Positions 44,583 to 53,277 of a stretch of DNA of 64,000 nt are shown here, piece by piece. Each line of letters starts with the position of its first letter. The stretch's first letter is position 1. The notes below the pieces were generated by a model that saw only the letters and a list, made by a program, of their open reading frames with translations, had not been told where the DNA came from and made no database searches. Position numbers and translations under genes: made by a program. This stretch comes from Verrucomicrobiota bacterium. GTDB lineage: Bacteria > Verrucomicrobiota > Verrucomicrobiia > Opitutales > Opitutaceae. The DNA lies in NCBI GenBank assembly GCA_016222805.1, contig JACRQG010000005.1, positions 176,141 through 240,140 of the forward strand, given 5' to 3'.

Positions 44583-46443
44583 GCTTCGCGCCGCCTGGCT
44601 CGTGCTGCTGCTGCCGATGCTGCCGGCGGCCGAGGTGTCGCTTCCCGACGAATACGGGCGCACCCTGGCCGTGCTGACGGAGTCGCTGGAGCGGCGGCAA
44701 CTCGGCCCGGAGGCCGGCCCCGACGCCGGCGCCCTGTCGTGCCCGCACTGCCGTGTGCTGCACACGCGGGCGGCCGAGGCGGTCTGGCCCATGGCCATGC
44801 ATTTCTCGCGAACCGGCGAAGCCCGCCACCTCCAGGCACTGCGAGCGCTCGCGACCTGGCTCTTCCAGCAGCAACAACCGGACGGCAGCTGGAAGGAGAC
44901 GCCCGAGGAGTGGACCGGAACAACGACCGACCAGCTGCTGATGCTGGTCCTGGCCTTCCAACAGGTGGGCTCCAGATTCGATCCCGGGGAACAGAAGAAC
45001 TGGCGGCAGGCCATCGAGCGGGCCGCGGACTATCTAACCCGAGTGATGAGCCCCGAGTTCGCCAGCATCAACTACTGCGCCACGACGACCGCGTCGCTCG
45101 CGGCCGCGCACCGTCTGGTCCCCAAACCCGCCTACCTGGCCAAGGCGCGTGAGCTCGCGCGTCAGACGGTTGCGCTGATGGACGAGGAGGGGTTTCTCAA
45201 CGGCGAGGGCGGCAAGTGTTTCGACCGCAAGATGGGCGTCGACCTCGGCTACACCCTGGAGATGTCGTTCTGGGGCCTGGGTTACTATGCGCGGCTGACC
45301 GGCGACCGGCGGGTGGATGAACTCGTCCGCGCCGCCCTGCGCCGGCACCTCGCGTTCATCTATCCGGACGGGATGATGGACGGCTCGTGGGGCATCCGCT
45401 CCAACAAGTGGACCACCTACGGCAGCGCCACCTCCGACGGCTGCCAGGTGCTGTTTGCCCTCTACGCCGATGACGATCCGGCCTACCCGACCGCGGCGTG
45501 GCGCAACCTCCAGTACCTGCGCACGTGCCTGCACGACGGCCTGATCACCTACGGTCCGCACCATGCGCTCGTGCTCGGGCAGCCCCCATGCCTGTATCCA
45601 ACGTTTGCCAAGGCCAAGAACCTCGCGCTGGCGCTGCATCTCGATTCGCGGCCGACGCGCACGCTGGCGCCGCTGCCGGCGGATCGTCCCGGCTGGAGGG
45701 AGCACTTTCCCACGATCGACGTGGTGACCGCCCGCACCCGTTTGTTCATGGCCACCCTCACGGCGTATGGCTACAAGGACATCGCGAAAGGCGCGGACTC
45801 CAAGTACATGTTCCGTCCGACCGGTGGCGCGATCTCCTGTCTCTGGGTCGAGGGTCTGGGCCTGGTGCAGGCCTCCAGCCAGACCGAGTATCACCGCTGG
45901 GAGCCGATGCATTTTCCCGCGGCCGAGGGCGTGCGCCCCCTGACCCCGCGCATCGAGTTCACCCGTGGCCCGCACTACTTCACCAACCTCTTCGAGTTCG
46001 ACGGCCGCCTGCGCACGGAGACCGGCCCGGGCGGAGGGTTCGTGGTGTCGACCTACGGCGAATTGAAGGATCGCCGCTGGCACTACGGCGGCGTGAGCTA
46101 CCGCCTCACGCACACGTTCCGAGACACCTCGCTCACGAAGGAAGTGACGCTGTTCTACCGTGGCGCCGAGCCGGAGGTGCGGATCGTCGAGCCAATCGTG
46201 CACCACGACGGCATGACCTTCCGCCAAATCGACGCCCGCACCATCGTCGTCCGCCGCGGGGCCCGCGGCCTCCGCCTGCACCTGGAATCCGGCCCCGCCA
46301 CCCTCGCCTTGGGCCCGGACGCCGACAAGCACTGGTCGCCCTACCCCGCGCTGCGCGCCATGCCGGTGGTCATCACGGTCCCCTCCCCGGCGGCCGAGCA
46401 GCGGCAGCAGAAGGTCGTGTTCACGCTTGCACCCATGGAGTGA
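44557..46443 (+). CDS. Secreted two-domain protein, possible unrecognised polysaccharide lyase
   Basis: A 628-residue exported protein I cannot assign to a named family. Its start overlaps the metallophosphoesterase gene by 26 bases (MMPSRSPSRL, then AAWLVLLLPMLPAAEVSLPD). Residues about 25-400 are helical with a toroid-like pattern (LQALRALATWLFQQQQPDGS, TGTTTDQLLMLVLAFQQVGS, EFASINYCATTTASLAAAHR, MSFWGLGYYARLTGDRRVD). Residues about 400-625 are beta-rich (GPHYFTNLFEFDGRLRTETG, RWHYGGVSYRLTHTFRDTSL, AEPEVRIVEPIVHHDGMTFR). A helical toroid followed by beta-sheets is the plan of several lyase families (PL8, PL12, PL21-like), and the operon context fits. Conserved-looking Asn, His and Tyr are available, but no catalytic set can be proved. 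A CPHC motif lies near residue 62. Confidence 0.7.
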   Translation: MMPSRSPSRLRAAWLVLLLPMLPAAEVSLPDEYGRTLAVLTESLERRQLGPEAGPDAGALSCPHCRVLHTRAAEAVWPMAMHFSRTGEARHLQALRALATWLFQQQQPDGSWKETPEEWTGTTTDQLLMLVLAFQQVGSRFDPGEQKNWRQAIERAADYLTRVMSPEFASINYCATTTASLAAAHRLVPKPAYLAKARELARQTVALMDEEGFLNGEGGKCFDRKMGVDLGYTLEMSFWGLGYYARLTGDRRVDELVRAALRRHLAFIYPDGMMDGSWGIRSNKWTTYGSATSDGCQVLFALYADDDPAYPTAAWRNLQYLRTCLHDGLITYGPHHALVLGQPPCLYPTFAKAKNLALALHLDSRPTRTLAPLPADRPGWREHFPTIDVVTARTRLFMATLTAYGYKDIAKGADSKYMFRPTGGAISCLWVEGLGLVQASSQTEYHRWEPMHFPAAEGVRPLTPRIEFTRGPHYFTNLFEFDGRLRTETGPGGGFVVSTYGELKDRRWHYGGVSYRLTHTFRDTSLTKEVTLFYRGAEPEVRIVEPIVHHDGMTFRQIDARTIVVRRGARGLRLHLESGPATLALGPDADKHWSPYPALRAMPVVITVPSPAAEQRQQKVVFTLAPME

Positions 46444-46600
46444 GTCAGCGCGTCGAGTTTCGTCGCGCGGACTCGCGCGGGCTGCGGGTCAAAACTGCCG
46501 TCGCGCCAACGGCAACGCGGATCCAGGTCGAAGCCGGAGGCGCGCTCAGCTCGCGTCCGGTCCCTGGACACGACCTTACAACCTAGCGCCACTACCCGAG

Positions 46601-46638
46601 AAAACAAAGCACCCCTCCCGGCCGGAAGCCGGGAGGGG
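46601..46638 (-). terminator. Rho-independent terminator, 11-bp stem
   Basis: A perfect 11-base stem (CCCCTCCCGGC at 46612-46622, GCCGGGAGGGG at 46628-46638) with a five-base loop. On the minus strand it is followed by a T-rich run (GCTTTGTTTTC), as expected for a terminator of the VPDGG-CTERM gene; in the plus direction it could also stop the GH28 operon. The rest of 46444-46707 holds no gene. Confidence 0.8.
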
Positions 46639-46707
46639 CGGAAGATCCTGGATTGATGCGGGGCGGCGCAGGTCGGAACCGCCGCACCCCGGCGATACGG
46701 CCGCCGC

Positions 46708-47271
46708 TTAGTTGCGCGCGAAGACCGTCCTGCGCGCGGCCAGCAGGCCGATCAAGCCCAGGCCCGTCAGCATCAGCGACCACCCGCCGTCCGGTACTAA
46801 GGAAGTCGTCCCCACCACCGTGCCGCCGGTGAGGCCGCCGTAGTAGTCCGGGTTCGGCTGATAGATGTAGGAGATCAACGGCCCGGCCGTCTGAATCGCA
46901 AACGAGCCGGTCGATCCCAGCAGTCCAAGCCCGATCGGCGCGCAGACGATGTGCTGCGAGAACGTATTGTCCGTCGCGATGATGATCTGCAATTGGCCGC
47001 CCCAGTTGACCACGGCTTCCGGAGTATCGAAGACGTTGGCATTCAGGCCCGCGAGGTTTCCGTTGGTGACGAGGTTGGCCGACGAGATGGCCCCCAACGT
47101 GTGATCAAACACAAAGGAGCCGGTAACCGTTCCGCCGCCGGACACGGTGACTCCATTGAATTGATACGTCGTGATGAGCCCGGCCTGGGCAGACGGCGAG
47201 GCCAGGCCGAGGACGGTGGCCGCCAGGAGGAGGGCGGCCATCCCGCGGGAGGAAGTGATTCGGGCGAACAT
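46708..47271 (-). CDS. VPDGG/PEP-CTERM sorting-domain secreted protein
   Basis: A 187-residue exported protein. The ATG at 47271 begins a signal peptide (MAALLLAATVLGLASPSAQA). The mature part is a small beta-rich domain (TYQFNGVTVSGGGTVTGSFV). The C-terminus is a sorting signal: the motif VPDGG, a hydrophobic helix (WSLMLTGLGLIGLLAA) and a basic tail (RRTVFARN), matching the VPDSG/PEP-CTERM class handled by exosortase. Such proteins are processed at the membrane and linked to exopolysaccharide or the cell surface. No exosortase is in the window. Unlike its neighbours it is rich in Asn and Thr. It has its own terminator downstream. Function unknown. Confidence 0.85.
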   Translation of the reverse strand: MFARITSSRGMAALLLAATVLGLASPSAQAGLITTYQFNGVTVSGGGTVTGSFVFDHTLGAISSANLVTNGNLAGLNANVFDTPEAVVNWGGQLQIIIATDNTFSQHIVCAPIGLGLLGSTGSFAIQTAGPLISYIYQPNPDYYGGLTGGTVVGTTSLVPDGGWSLMLTGLGLIGLLAARRTVFARN

Positions 47272-47743
47272 AGGTTCGAGACAGTTAACGCGATGTGGGT
47301 GGTTGTGGGTTAATGCCCGGGGCAGCGCCAACCTCCCCGGCCGGGAAGCAGCCGCGCAGGATGCTCGCACCTCGCCAGCCTGACCGAACTCCAACGCCGG
47401 CTCGATGCTCGCACGCAGGCTGCTGCCGCTCGGACGCAGAAGCGAAACTGGGTGTGGGCGCCGGCTCCACGCAACCTACGTGCCAATACTTATGCACCCG
47501 ATGAGACAATACATATCTCGCTAACTATAAGCCTTATCCAACACCCCCACTTTTCTCGAGATAGCAAGCGCTCTTCGTACCACTACGTAGACTGTAAGCT
47601 CCTCCGACGTTCGACCCGACGGACGACTTCCTCCCGACGTTCCCCGGCGACACGGTGGCAGCGCGTGGTTTCAACATGCCTTCCCGGTGAAGCGGGGCTT
47701 TCTCGTTGTCGTTCTCTGCCCGGAGGCGCGAAATCCTGTCCAC
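47272..47743. promoter_or_regulatory. Divergent intergenic region with an AT-rich patch
   Basis: No gene is seen between the VPDGG-CTERM gene (minus) and the acylase gene (plus). The bases at about 47478-47600 are strikingly less GC-rich than the rest of the window (for example ATACATATCTCGCTAACTAT and AACTATAAGCCTTATCC). This is where promoters for the two divergent genes would be expected, but no clear -35/-10 pair can be fixed. Confidence 0.45.
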
Positions 47744-49981
47744 ATGGCCCGCCCCAAAACCTCTACCGCGCTTCCGTCCCCGGTCGGCGCACTCGCGTCG
47801 CTGCTGCTCGCCACGCTGCCCCTCCCGCTCGCGGCCGCGCCAGCACCGGTGGAACTCGCCCGCTGGGAGCAACACGCCCGCCAAGTCACCGTCCGGCGCG
47901 ACTCCTGGGGGATCGCCCATGTCGAGGGGCGTACCGACGCCGATGCCGTCTTTGGCCTGATCTACGCGCAGGCGGAGGACGACTTCAACCGCGTCGAACT
48001 CAACTACGTCGACGCCCTCGGCCGCGCCGCCGAGGTCGAAGGTGAAGCCGCCGTCTGGCGCGACCTCCGACAGCGGCTGTTTGTCGATCCCGTCGACCTG
48101 CAGAACAAGTTCACCGCCAGCCCGCCTTGGCTCCAGGATCTGATGCGCGCCTGGGCCGACGGCCTGAACTGCTTCCTGCATTCGCATCCGGCAGTGCGCC
48201 CCAAGGTCCTGACGCGTTTCGAGCCCTGGATGGCCCTGTCGTTCACCGAGGGCAGCATCGGCGGGGACATCGAGTCGATTGCCACCGAACCGCTGGCGGA
48301 GTTTTACGGCCGACCAGCCGCCGCGCCCGCCCGCCCCGCCGGCCTTCCCGAGCCGCGCGGATCCAACGGTTTCGCCATCGCCCCGGCCCGCAGTGCCACC
48401 GGCCATGCCCTGCTGATGATCAATCCGCACACGTCCTTCTATTTCCGTCCGGAAATCCACGTCGCGAGCGAGGCCGGCCTCAACGCCTACGGCGCGGTGA
48501 CCTGGGGACAGTTCTTCGTCTACCAGGGCTTCAACGACCGGGCCGGCTGGATGCACACTTCCGGGGGTGCCGACGTGATCGACGAGTACGCTCTCACCGT
48601 GGTCGAGCGCGAGGGCCGCCCGCACTACCGTTACGGCAACGCCGAGCGGCCGTTCACGGCCCGCCCGATCACGCTGGCCGTCCGCCGTGGCGCCACCACC
48701 GAGTCGCGCACCTTCACGGCCTGGTACAGCCACCAGGGGCCGATCATCCGCCGCGAGCAGGGCCGCTGGATCGCGGTCCGGCTGATGCAGGAACCCATCC
48801 AGTCGCTGATGCAATCGTACCTGCGGACCAAGGCGCGAACCTACGCCGACTTCGTGCGCACTCTGGAACTGCGCACCAATTCCTCGAACAACACCGTCTA
48901 CGCCGATGCCGACGGCAACATCGCGTACTTTCACGGCAATTTCGTCCCCGTGCGCGACCCACGCTTCGACTGGACCCGGCCGGTCGACGGCGGCGATCCC
49001 GCCACCGAGTGGCAGGGACTGCACCCGATCGACCAACTCATCCGCCTGCACAATCCGGACAGCGGCTGGATCCAAAACACCAACAACTGGCCCTTCAACG
49101 CCGCCGGCCCCTCCTCGCCGCGCCGCGAGGACTACCGCGCCTACCAGTGGACCACCTTCAATCCCGCCTACGCCGCCGAGAATCCCCGCGGCCTCCACGC
49201 CGCGCGCCTCCTGGCCCGCGAGGAGCGCCTCACCCTGGAGAGCCTGATTGCCCTGGCTTACGATCCTTACCTGATCGCCTTCGAGACGCTTTTGCCGCCG
49301 CTCTTCGCCGCCTTCGACGCGCTTCCGGCCGGGGATCCCCTGCGCGCGACCTGCGCCGATCCGGTGGCGGAGCTCCGCGGGTGGGATCGCCGCACCGGCG
49401 TCGCCTCCGTGCCGGCGGCCGTCGCCCTCCTCTGGGCCCAGGACCTGGCCGATCACTTTTCCGGGGCGATCCGGAGCCAGCGGGCACTCGTGCACGAGTT
49501 CCTCGCCACGCGGATCACGCCCCGTGAGCGCCTCGACGCCCTCGTCCGCACGCGCACCCGCCTCGAACGGGACTTCGGTTCCTGGCGCACGCCGTGGGGT
49601 GAGATCAACCGCTTCCAGCGGCTCACCGGCGAGGTCCGGCCGGCGTTCGACGATGCGCGGCCCAGCCTGCCGGTCGGCTTCGCCCCGTCGAACTGGGGCT
49701 CCCTCGCCGCCTTTGGCACCGGTTCCGCGGCCTCGACGAAGACCAAGCGCCTCTACGGCACGCGCGGCAACAGCTTCGTCGCCGCCGTCGAGTTCGGCCC
49801 GCAGGTGCGCGCCAAGAGCGTGCTCGCCGGCGGCGTCAGCGGCGACCCGTCATCTCCGCACTTCAGCGACCAGGCCGAGCTCTACGCCCAGGGACGATTC
49901 AAGGACGTCCTCTTTCACCGCGAGGAGGTGATGCGCGGCGCGCGGCGCACCTACCACCCGCGGACGACACCGGCCCCGTAG
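47744..49981 (+). CDS. Penicillin acylase family amidase (Ntn-hydrolase)
   Basis: A 745-residue exported N-terminal-nucleophile amidase, of the family that contains penicillin G acylase and acyl-homoserine-lactone acylases (PvdQ, AhlM). The ATG at 47744 begins a signal peptide (SPVGALASLLLATLPLPLAA). The alpha chain follows (WGIAHVEGRTDADAVFGLIY). The autocatalytic cleavage site is at Ser207 (EPRGSNGFAIAPARSATGHA), which becomes the N-terminus of the beta chain. The beta chain has the oxyanion-hole Asn region (ELRTNSSNNTVYADADGNIA, IQNTNNWPFNAAGP). All expected landmarks are present. It acts in the periplasm; an acyl-homoserine lactone or other acyl amide is a plausible substrate, but this is not shown by the sequence. 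Likely monocistronic. Confidence 0.92.
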   Translation: MARPKTSTALPSPVGALASLLLATLPLPLAAAPAPVELARWEQHARQVTVRRDSWGIAHVEGRTDADAVFGLIYAQAEDDFNRVELNYVDALGRAAEVEGEAAVWRDLRQRLFVDPVDLQNKFTASPPWLQDLMRAWADGLNCFLHSHPAVRPKVLTRFEPWMALSFTEGSIGGDIESIATEPLAEFYGRPAAAPARPAGLPEPRGSNGFAIAPARSATGHALLMINPHTSFYFRPEIHVASEAGLNAYGAVTWGQFFVYQGFNDRAGWMHTSGGADVIDEYALTVVEREGRPHYRYGNAERPFTARPITLAVRRGATTESRTFTAWYSHQGPIIRREQGRWIAVRLMQEPIQSLMQSYLRTKARTYADFVRTLELRTNSSNNTVYADADGNIAYFHGNFVPVRDPRFDWTRPVDGGDPATEWQGLHPIDQLIRLHNPDSGWIQNTNNWPFNAAGPSSPRREDYRAYQWTTFNPAYAAENPRGLHAARLLAREERLTLESLIALAYDPYLIAFETLLPPLFAAFDALPAGDPLRATCADPVAELRGWDRRTGVASVPAAVALLWAQDLADHFSGAIRSQRALVHEFLATRITPRERLDALVRTRTRLERDFGSWRTPWGEINRFQRLTGEVRPAFDDARPSLPVGFAPSNWGSLAAFGTGSAASTKTKRLYGTRGNSFVAAVEFGPQVRAKSVLAGGVSGDPSSPHFSDQAELYAQGRFKDVLFHREEVMRGARRTYHPRTTPAP

Positions 49982-49995
49982 GCGCGGCGCCGCGC
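49982..49995. terminator. Palindrome filling a convergent gene junction
   Basis: GCGCGGCGCCGCGC is a perfect 14-base palindrome that fills the whole gap between the acylase stop and the stop of the small membrane protein. It could form a short hairpin that ends transcription from both sides; no T-run follows. Tentative. Confidence 0.3.
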
Positions 49996-50199
49996 TCAGC
50001 GCTTCCGGGCGCGACGCACCAGCCAGAGCATTACGGCGCCAAAGAGGGCGAAGATGACACCCCAGAGCAGGTTTACGTTCTGGCCGAGCGAATGGCGGAC
50101 ATAGATGGCGGGATCGGCCTGCAGCCCAAAGACGATCAGGATCACGCCGAGGACGAGGAACAGCAGACCCATGGGCAGGCGGATATCGAGTGATTGCAT
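49996..50199 (-). CDS. Small membrane protein paired with sugar symporter
   Basis: A 67-residue protein with two membrane helices (LPMGLLFLVLGVILIVFGL and VNLLWGVIFALFGAVMLWLV) joined by a short polar loop and ending in a basic tail (RRARKR). It starts 11 bases after the sodium/sugar symporter stop, so the two are co-transcribed. Similar short two-helix proteins accompany SSS-type and other sodium symporters in many genomes and may assist their assembly or stability; that role is inference. Confidence 0.75.
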   Translation of the reverse strand: MQSLDIRLPMGLLFLVLGVILIVFGLQADPAIYVRHSLGQNVNLLWGVIFALFGAVMLWLVRRARKR

Positions 50200-50210
50200 G
50201 GCGGGAAGGG

Positions 50211-51974
50211 TTACCAGAAGAGAACGTTCAAGCCGGCCGTGAGGATCAGAACCACCCCGCCCAGCATCGCCGGCCGCGCGTACCAGGGCACGGAGTCGTC
50301 ATCGCGGATTCGCTCGGTCAGCGAATAGACGAGCCCCCGCAGTTCCTCGTCGGAACGGGTCGGGGCGGTCGCCAGCGAGATCACGATCGTGCTCACGAAG
50401 CAGCCCGTGAACGCGAAGATCGCCATCCAGAAATTCTGCGCCATCGAGCTCGCGAAGGTGTGGTGGACCGTGATCCATCCTCCCTTGAGCAGCCCGGCCG
50501 TCTCGCCAGTCGGAAGCGTGAGACCGTGCATCAAGCCGGCGGAGGCCGTGCCCGTCAGCAACCCGAAAAAGGCCCCGTGGCCGGTGGCGCGGCGCCAGAA
50601 CATGCCGAGCAGGAAGATGGCGAAGAGCGGGGCGTTCACGAAACCGAACACCAGCTGGAGCATGTCCATGATGTTGTTGAACCGCGTGGCCGCATACGCG
50701 CAGGCGGCGCTGATCAGCAAGCCGACGACCGTCGTGATCCGGCCCACGCGGATCAGGTGGGCATCGCTGGCCTCCGGCTTGAACCAGCGCTGGTAGAGAT
50801 CGTAGGTCCACACCGTGTTGAACGCCGTCACGTTGCCCGCCATGCCGGACATGAACGACGCCATCAGGGCCGTGAGCCCGACTCCCAGCAGACCGTTGGG
50901 GAAGTACTTCGCGAGCATCGCCGGGACGACCATGTTGTAGTCCGGATGGCCATCCGCGCCCATCGGCAGGGCGATGTCCTGCGGCGCGCGGTGGTAGAGG
51001 GCGATGGCGAGCATGCCGGGCAGGATGACCAGGGCGGGAAACAGCATCTTGGGCACGGCCGCAATGAGCGGGGTCCGCCGCGCGGCGTTCATGTCGCGGG
51101 CGGCCATCGCCCGCTGGATCACGAGGAAGTCGGTGCACCAGTAGCCGAACGACAGGACAAACCCGAGGCCGGCCACCAGGCCGAACCACTCGATGCCGAT
51201 CGGGTTGGCCTGCGCGTCGCCGAGGTGGCGCCACGAGTGGCTCCACGCCCCGGGCATGCCTTTGGTCTCCGCATAGGCGCCAAGCTGCCGCATCAGACCC
51301 TCCCAGCCACCGATATCCTGGAGCCCCAAGATGACCAGCGGGAGGAACCCGAGCACGATGAGGAAAAACTGCAGGACTTCGTTGTAGATCGCCGAGGTGA
51401 GGCCGCCGGTGTAGATGTAGACCAGCACGATGGCGCTCGAGATGAAGATGCAGGCGTCGAAGTTCCAGCCGAGGATGGCGTTCAGGAGCTTTGCCAGCGC
51501 GAACATCGAGATGCCCGACGAAAACACCGTCATGATCGCAAACGACAGCGCGTTGAACGTGCGGGTCTTCTCGTCGAAACGGAGCTTGAGGTACTCCGGC
51601 ACGGAGCGCGCCTTCGAGCCGTAGTAGAACGGCATCATGAACACGCCGACGAATACCATCGCCGGAATGGCGCCCACCCAATAGAAGTGGCTCGTGGCGA
51701 TGCCGTACTTGGCGCCGGAAGCCGCCATGCCCATCACCTCCTGCGCCCCGAGATTGGCGCCGATGAACCCGAGCGCGCAGATCCAGGCTGGAAGGGAGCG
51801 TCCCGACTCGAAGAAGTCGGAGCTCGTCTTGAGCTGCGTGCGCAGCACCCAGCCGATCCCGAGCACAAACGCGAAGTACGTCGCGAGGATCAGATAGTCG
51901 ACCGTGGCCAGTTGCAGGGTGACGCCGCTGGCCGAGGATGCCACGGCGGTCGTGGAGGCGAGGAACGTGATCAT
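50211..51974 (-). CDS. Sodium/solute symporter (SSS family), galactose- or glucose-type
   Basis: A 587-residue inner-membrane transporter with about 14 helices, of the solute:sodium symporter family (vSGLT-like). Diagnostic parts are VDYLILATYFAFVLGIGWVL, the GRSLP loop (FFESGRSLPAWICALGFIGA), AQEVMGMAASGAKYGIATSH, AIVLVYIYTGGLTSAIYNEV, and ASFMSGMAGNVTAFNTVWTY, which supplies the sodium-2 site. Its position next to galactokinase and aldose epimerase points to galactose as cargo. The start is the ATG at 51974, 73 bases after the galactokinase stop. The length and motifs are complete. Confidence 0.92.
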   Translation of the reverse strand: MITFLASTTAVASSASGVTLQLATVDYLILATYFAFVLGIGWVLRTQLKTSSDFFESGRSLPAWICALGFIGANLGAQEVMGMAASGAKYGIATSHFYWVGAIPAMVFVGVFMMPFYYGSKARSVPEYLKLRFDEKTRTFNALSFAIMTVFSSGISMFALAKLLNAILGWNFDACIFISSAIVLVYIYTGGLTSAIYNEVLQFFLIVLGFLPLVILGLQDIGGWEGLMRQLGAYAETKGMPGAWSHSWRHLGDAQANPIGIEWFGLVAGLGFVLSFGYWCTDFLVIQRAMAARDMNAARRTPLIAAVPKMLFPALVILPGMLAIALYHRAPQDIALPMGADGHPDYNMVVPAMLAKYFPNGLLGVGLTALMASFMSGMAGNVTAFNTVWTYDLYQRWFKPEASDAHLIRVGRITTVVGLLISAACAYAATRFNNIMDMLQLVFGFVNAPLFAIFLLGMFWRRATGHGAFFGLLTGTASAGLMHGLTLPTGETAGLLKGGWITVHHTFASSMAQNFWMAIFAFTGCFVSTIVISLATAPTRSDEELRGLVYSLTERIRDDDSVPWYARPAMLGGVVLILTAGLNVLFW

Positions 51975-52047
51975 GAAGAGAGTCGCGGGAAGCGGCCCGC
52001 CTTGTCCGGTCGCGGGCCGGCACCCGTTGGCAAGGGCGGCCGCGGTC

Positions 52048-53277
52048 TCATGCCTTTGCGCCCGGATTCACCGGGGTCGCGCCGCCGCCAGCGGCCAGGG
52101 CCATCGATTCAAGACGCCCGCCAAGACGCGCGGCGTACTCGCGCTGCAACCGTGCCGCCGCATCTGGGGAGAAGGAGGAATCCGTCAGGGCCATCACCGC
52201 CCCGCCAAAGCCGCCGCCCGTCAGGCGCGCCCCCAGCACCCCGGGAAGCGCCGTCAGCTTCTCCACGAGGAAGTCGAGCTCGGCGGTGCTGTTCTCGAAC
52301 AAATCCCGCGAACTGGCGTGCGACTGCAGCAGCAGGCGCCCCAGGCTCCGGGCATCCCCCGCCCGCATCGCCTTCGCGGCCGCCTGCACCCGGGCGATTT
52401 CGGAAACCACATGCCGCGCCCGGGCCCGCTGGACGGCGGTCAACCGGTGCTCGTGGCGATCCAGCGCGGCAGGAGTCACGTCCGCCAGCACGCGCACGCC
52501 CAGCCGCTCCGCGGCCTGCCGGCACTCCCGGTGGCGCTGGGCATAGAGACCGTCCACGAGCGCATGGCGCGTGTGGGTGTTGAAGACACGGAACTGCACG
52601 CCCGCGGGCAGCCGCAGGGGCTGGAACTTCAGGCGCGTGCAGTCGATCCACACGGCGTGTCCCGCCCGCCCGAACACCGATACCCCCTGATCGAGGATCC
52701 CGCAGGGCACGCCGACGAAGTGGTTCTCCGCCCGCTGTCCGAGCTGGGCCAGACGCACGCGCGAACAACGCTGCCGGGTGAGCTGCAGGAAGCAGAGGGC
52801 CGACGCCACTTCGATCGCCGCGCTGCTGCTCAGGCCGGAGCCGAGCGGGAGGTCGCCGGTCACGAGGTAGTCAAAACCCGGAGGCCCGCGCAGGTCGAAA
52901 GCCTCCAGGGCATCAACCACTCCCAGGGGATAATTGGCCCACGCGCGCCCGCCGGTCTGTCGCCGGAGTTTCGCCCCGATGGCCGGCACTTCGACGGCCA
53001 CGGCGCCCGTCTGCGTGCTGGAAAGACAGGCCCGGCCGTCCTCCCGGGCGGCAACCGCCACCCACGTGCCGCGATCGATCGCGACCCCAATCACGGGGCC
53101 TCCGTTGTAGTCGGTGTGGTTGCCGATGAGTTCGATTCTTCCGGGCGCGTAGGCCAGGGCGTCCGGCTCCCGTCGGAAAGCCACGCGGAAGCGCGCCACC
53201 ACCGCGACGGCCTCCGCCGGCCAGCCCCGGCTGGCCGGGAGCGAGGGGACGGATTTTCCTCTGCTTTGAATCTGCAT
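52048..53277 (-). CDS. galK: Galactokinase
   Basis: A 409-residue GHMP-family kinase that phosphorylates alpha-D-galactose at C1 in the Leloir pathway. Motifs in order: the galactokinase signature APGRIELIGNHTDYNGG (about residues 44-60), the ATP loop LPLGSGLSSSAA, the catalytic Asp196 in GVPCGILDQGVS, and the C-terminal glycine motif GGGFGGAV. In the signature, Asn53 replaces the Glu found in E. coli and human enzymes (GEHTDYN), which contacts galactose; I have the impression this variant also occurs in other Verrucomicrobiota. The ATG at 53277 is preferred; an ATG at 53301 would add eight residues. It is followed by the symporter gene. Confidence 0.93.
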   Translation of the reverse strand: MQIQSRGKSVPSLPASRGWPAEAVAVVARFRVAFRREPDALAYAPGRIELIGNHTDYNGGPVIGVAIDRGTWVAVAAREDGRACLSSTQTGAVAVEVPAIGAKLRRQTGGRAWANYPLGVVDALEAFDLRGPPGFDYLVTGDLPLGSGLSSSAAIEVASALCFLQLTRQRCSRVRLAQLGQRAENHFVGVPCGILDQGVSVFGRAGHAVWIDCTRLKFQPLRLPAGVQFRVFNTHTRHALVDGLYAQRHRECRQAAERLGVRVLADVTPAALDRHEHRLTAVQRARARHVVSEIARVQAAAKAMRAGDARSLGRLLLQSHASSRDLFENSTAELDFLVEKLTALPGVLGARLTGGGFGGAVMALTDSSFSPDAAARLQREYAARLGGRLESMALAAGGGATPVNPGAKA

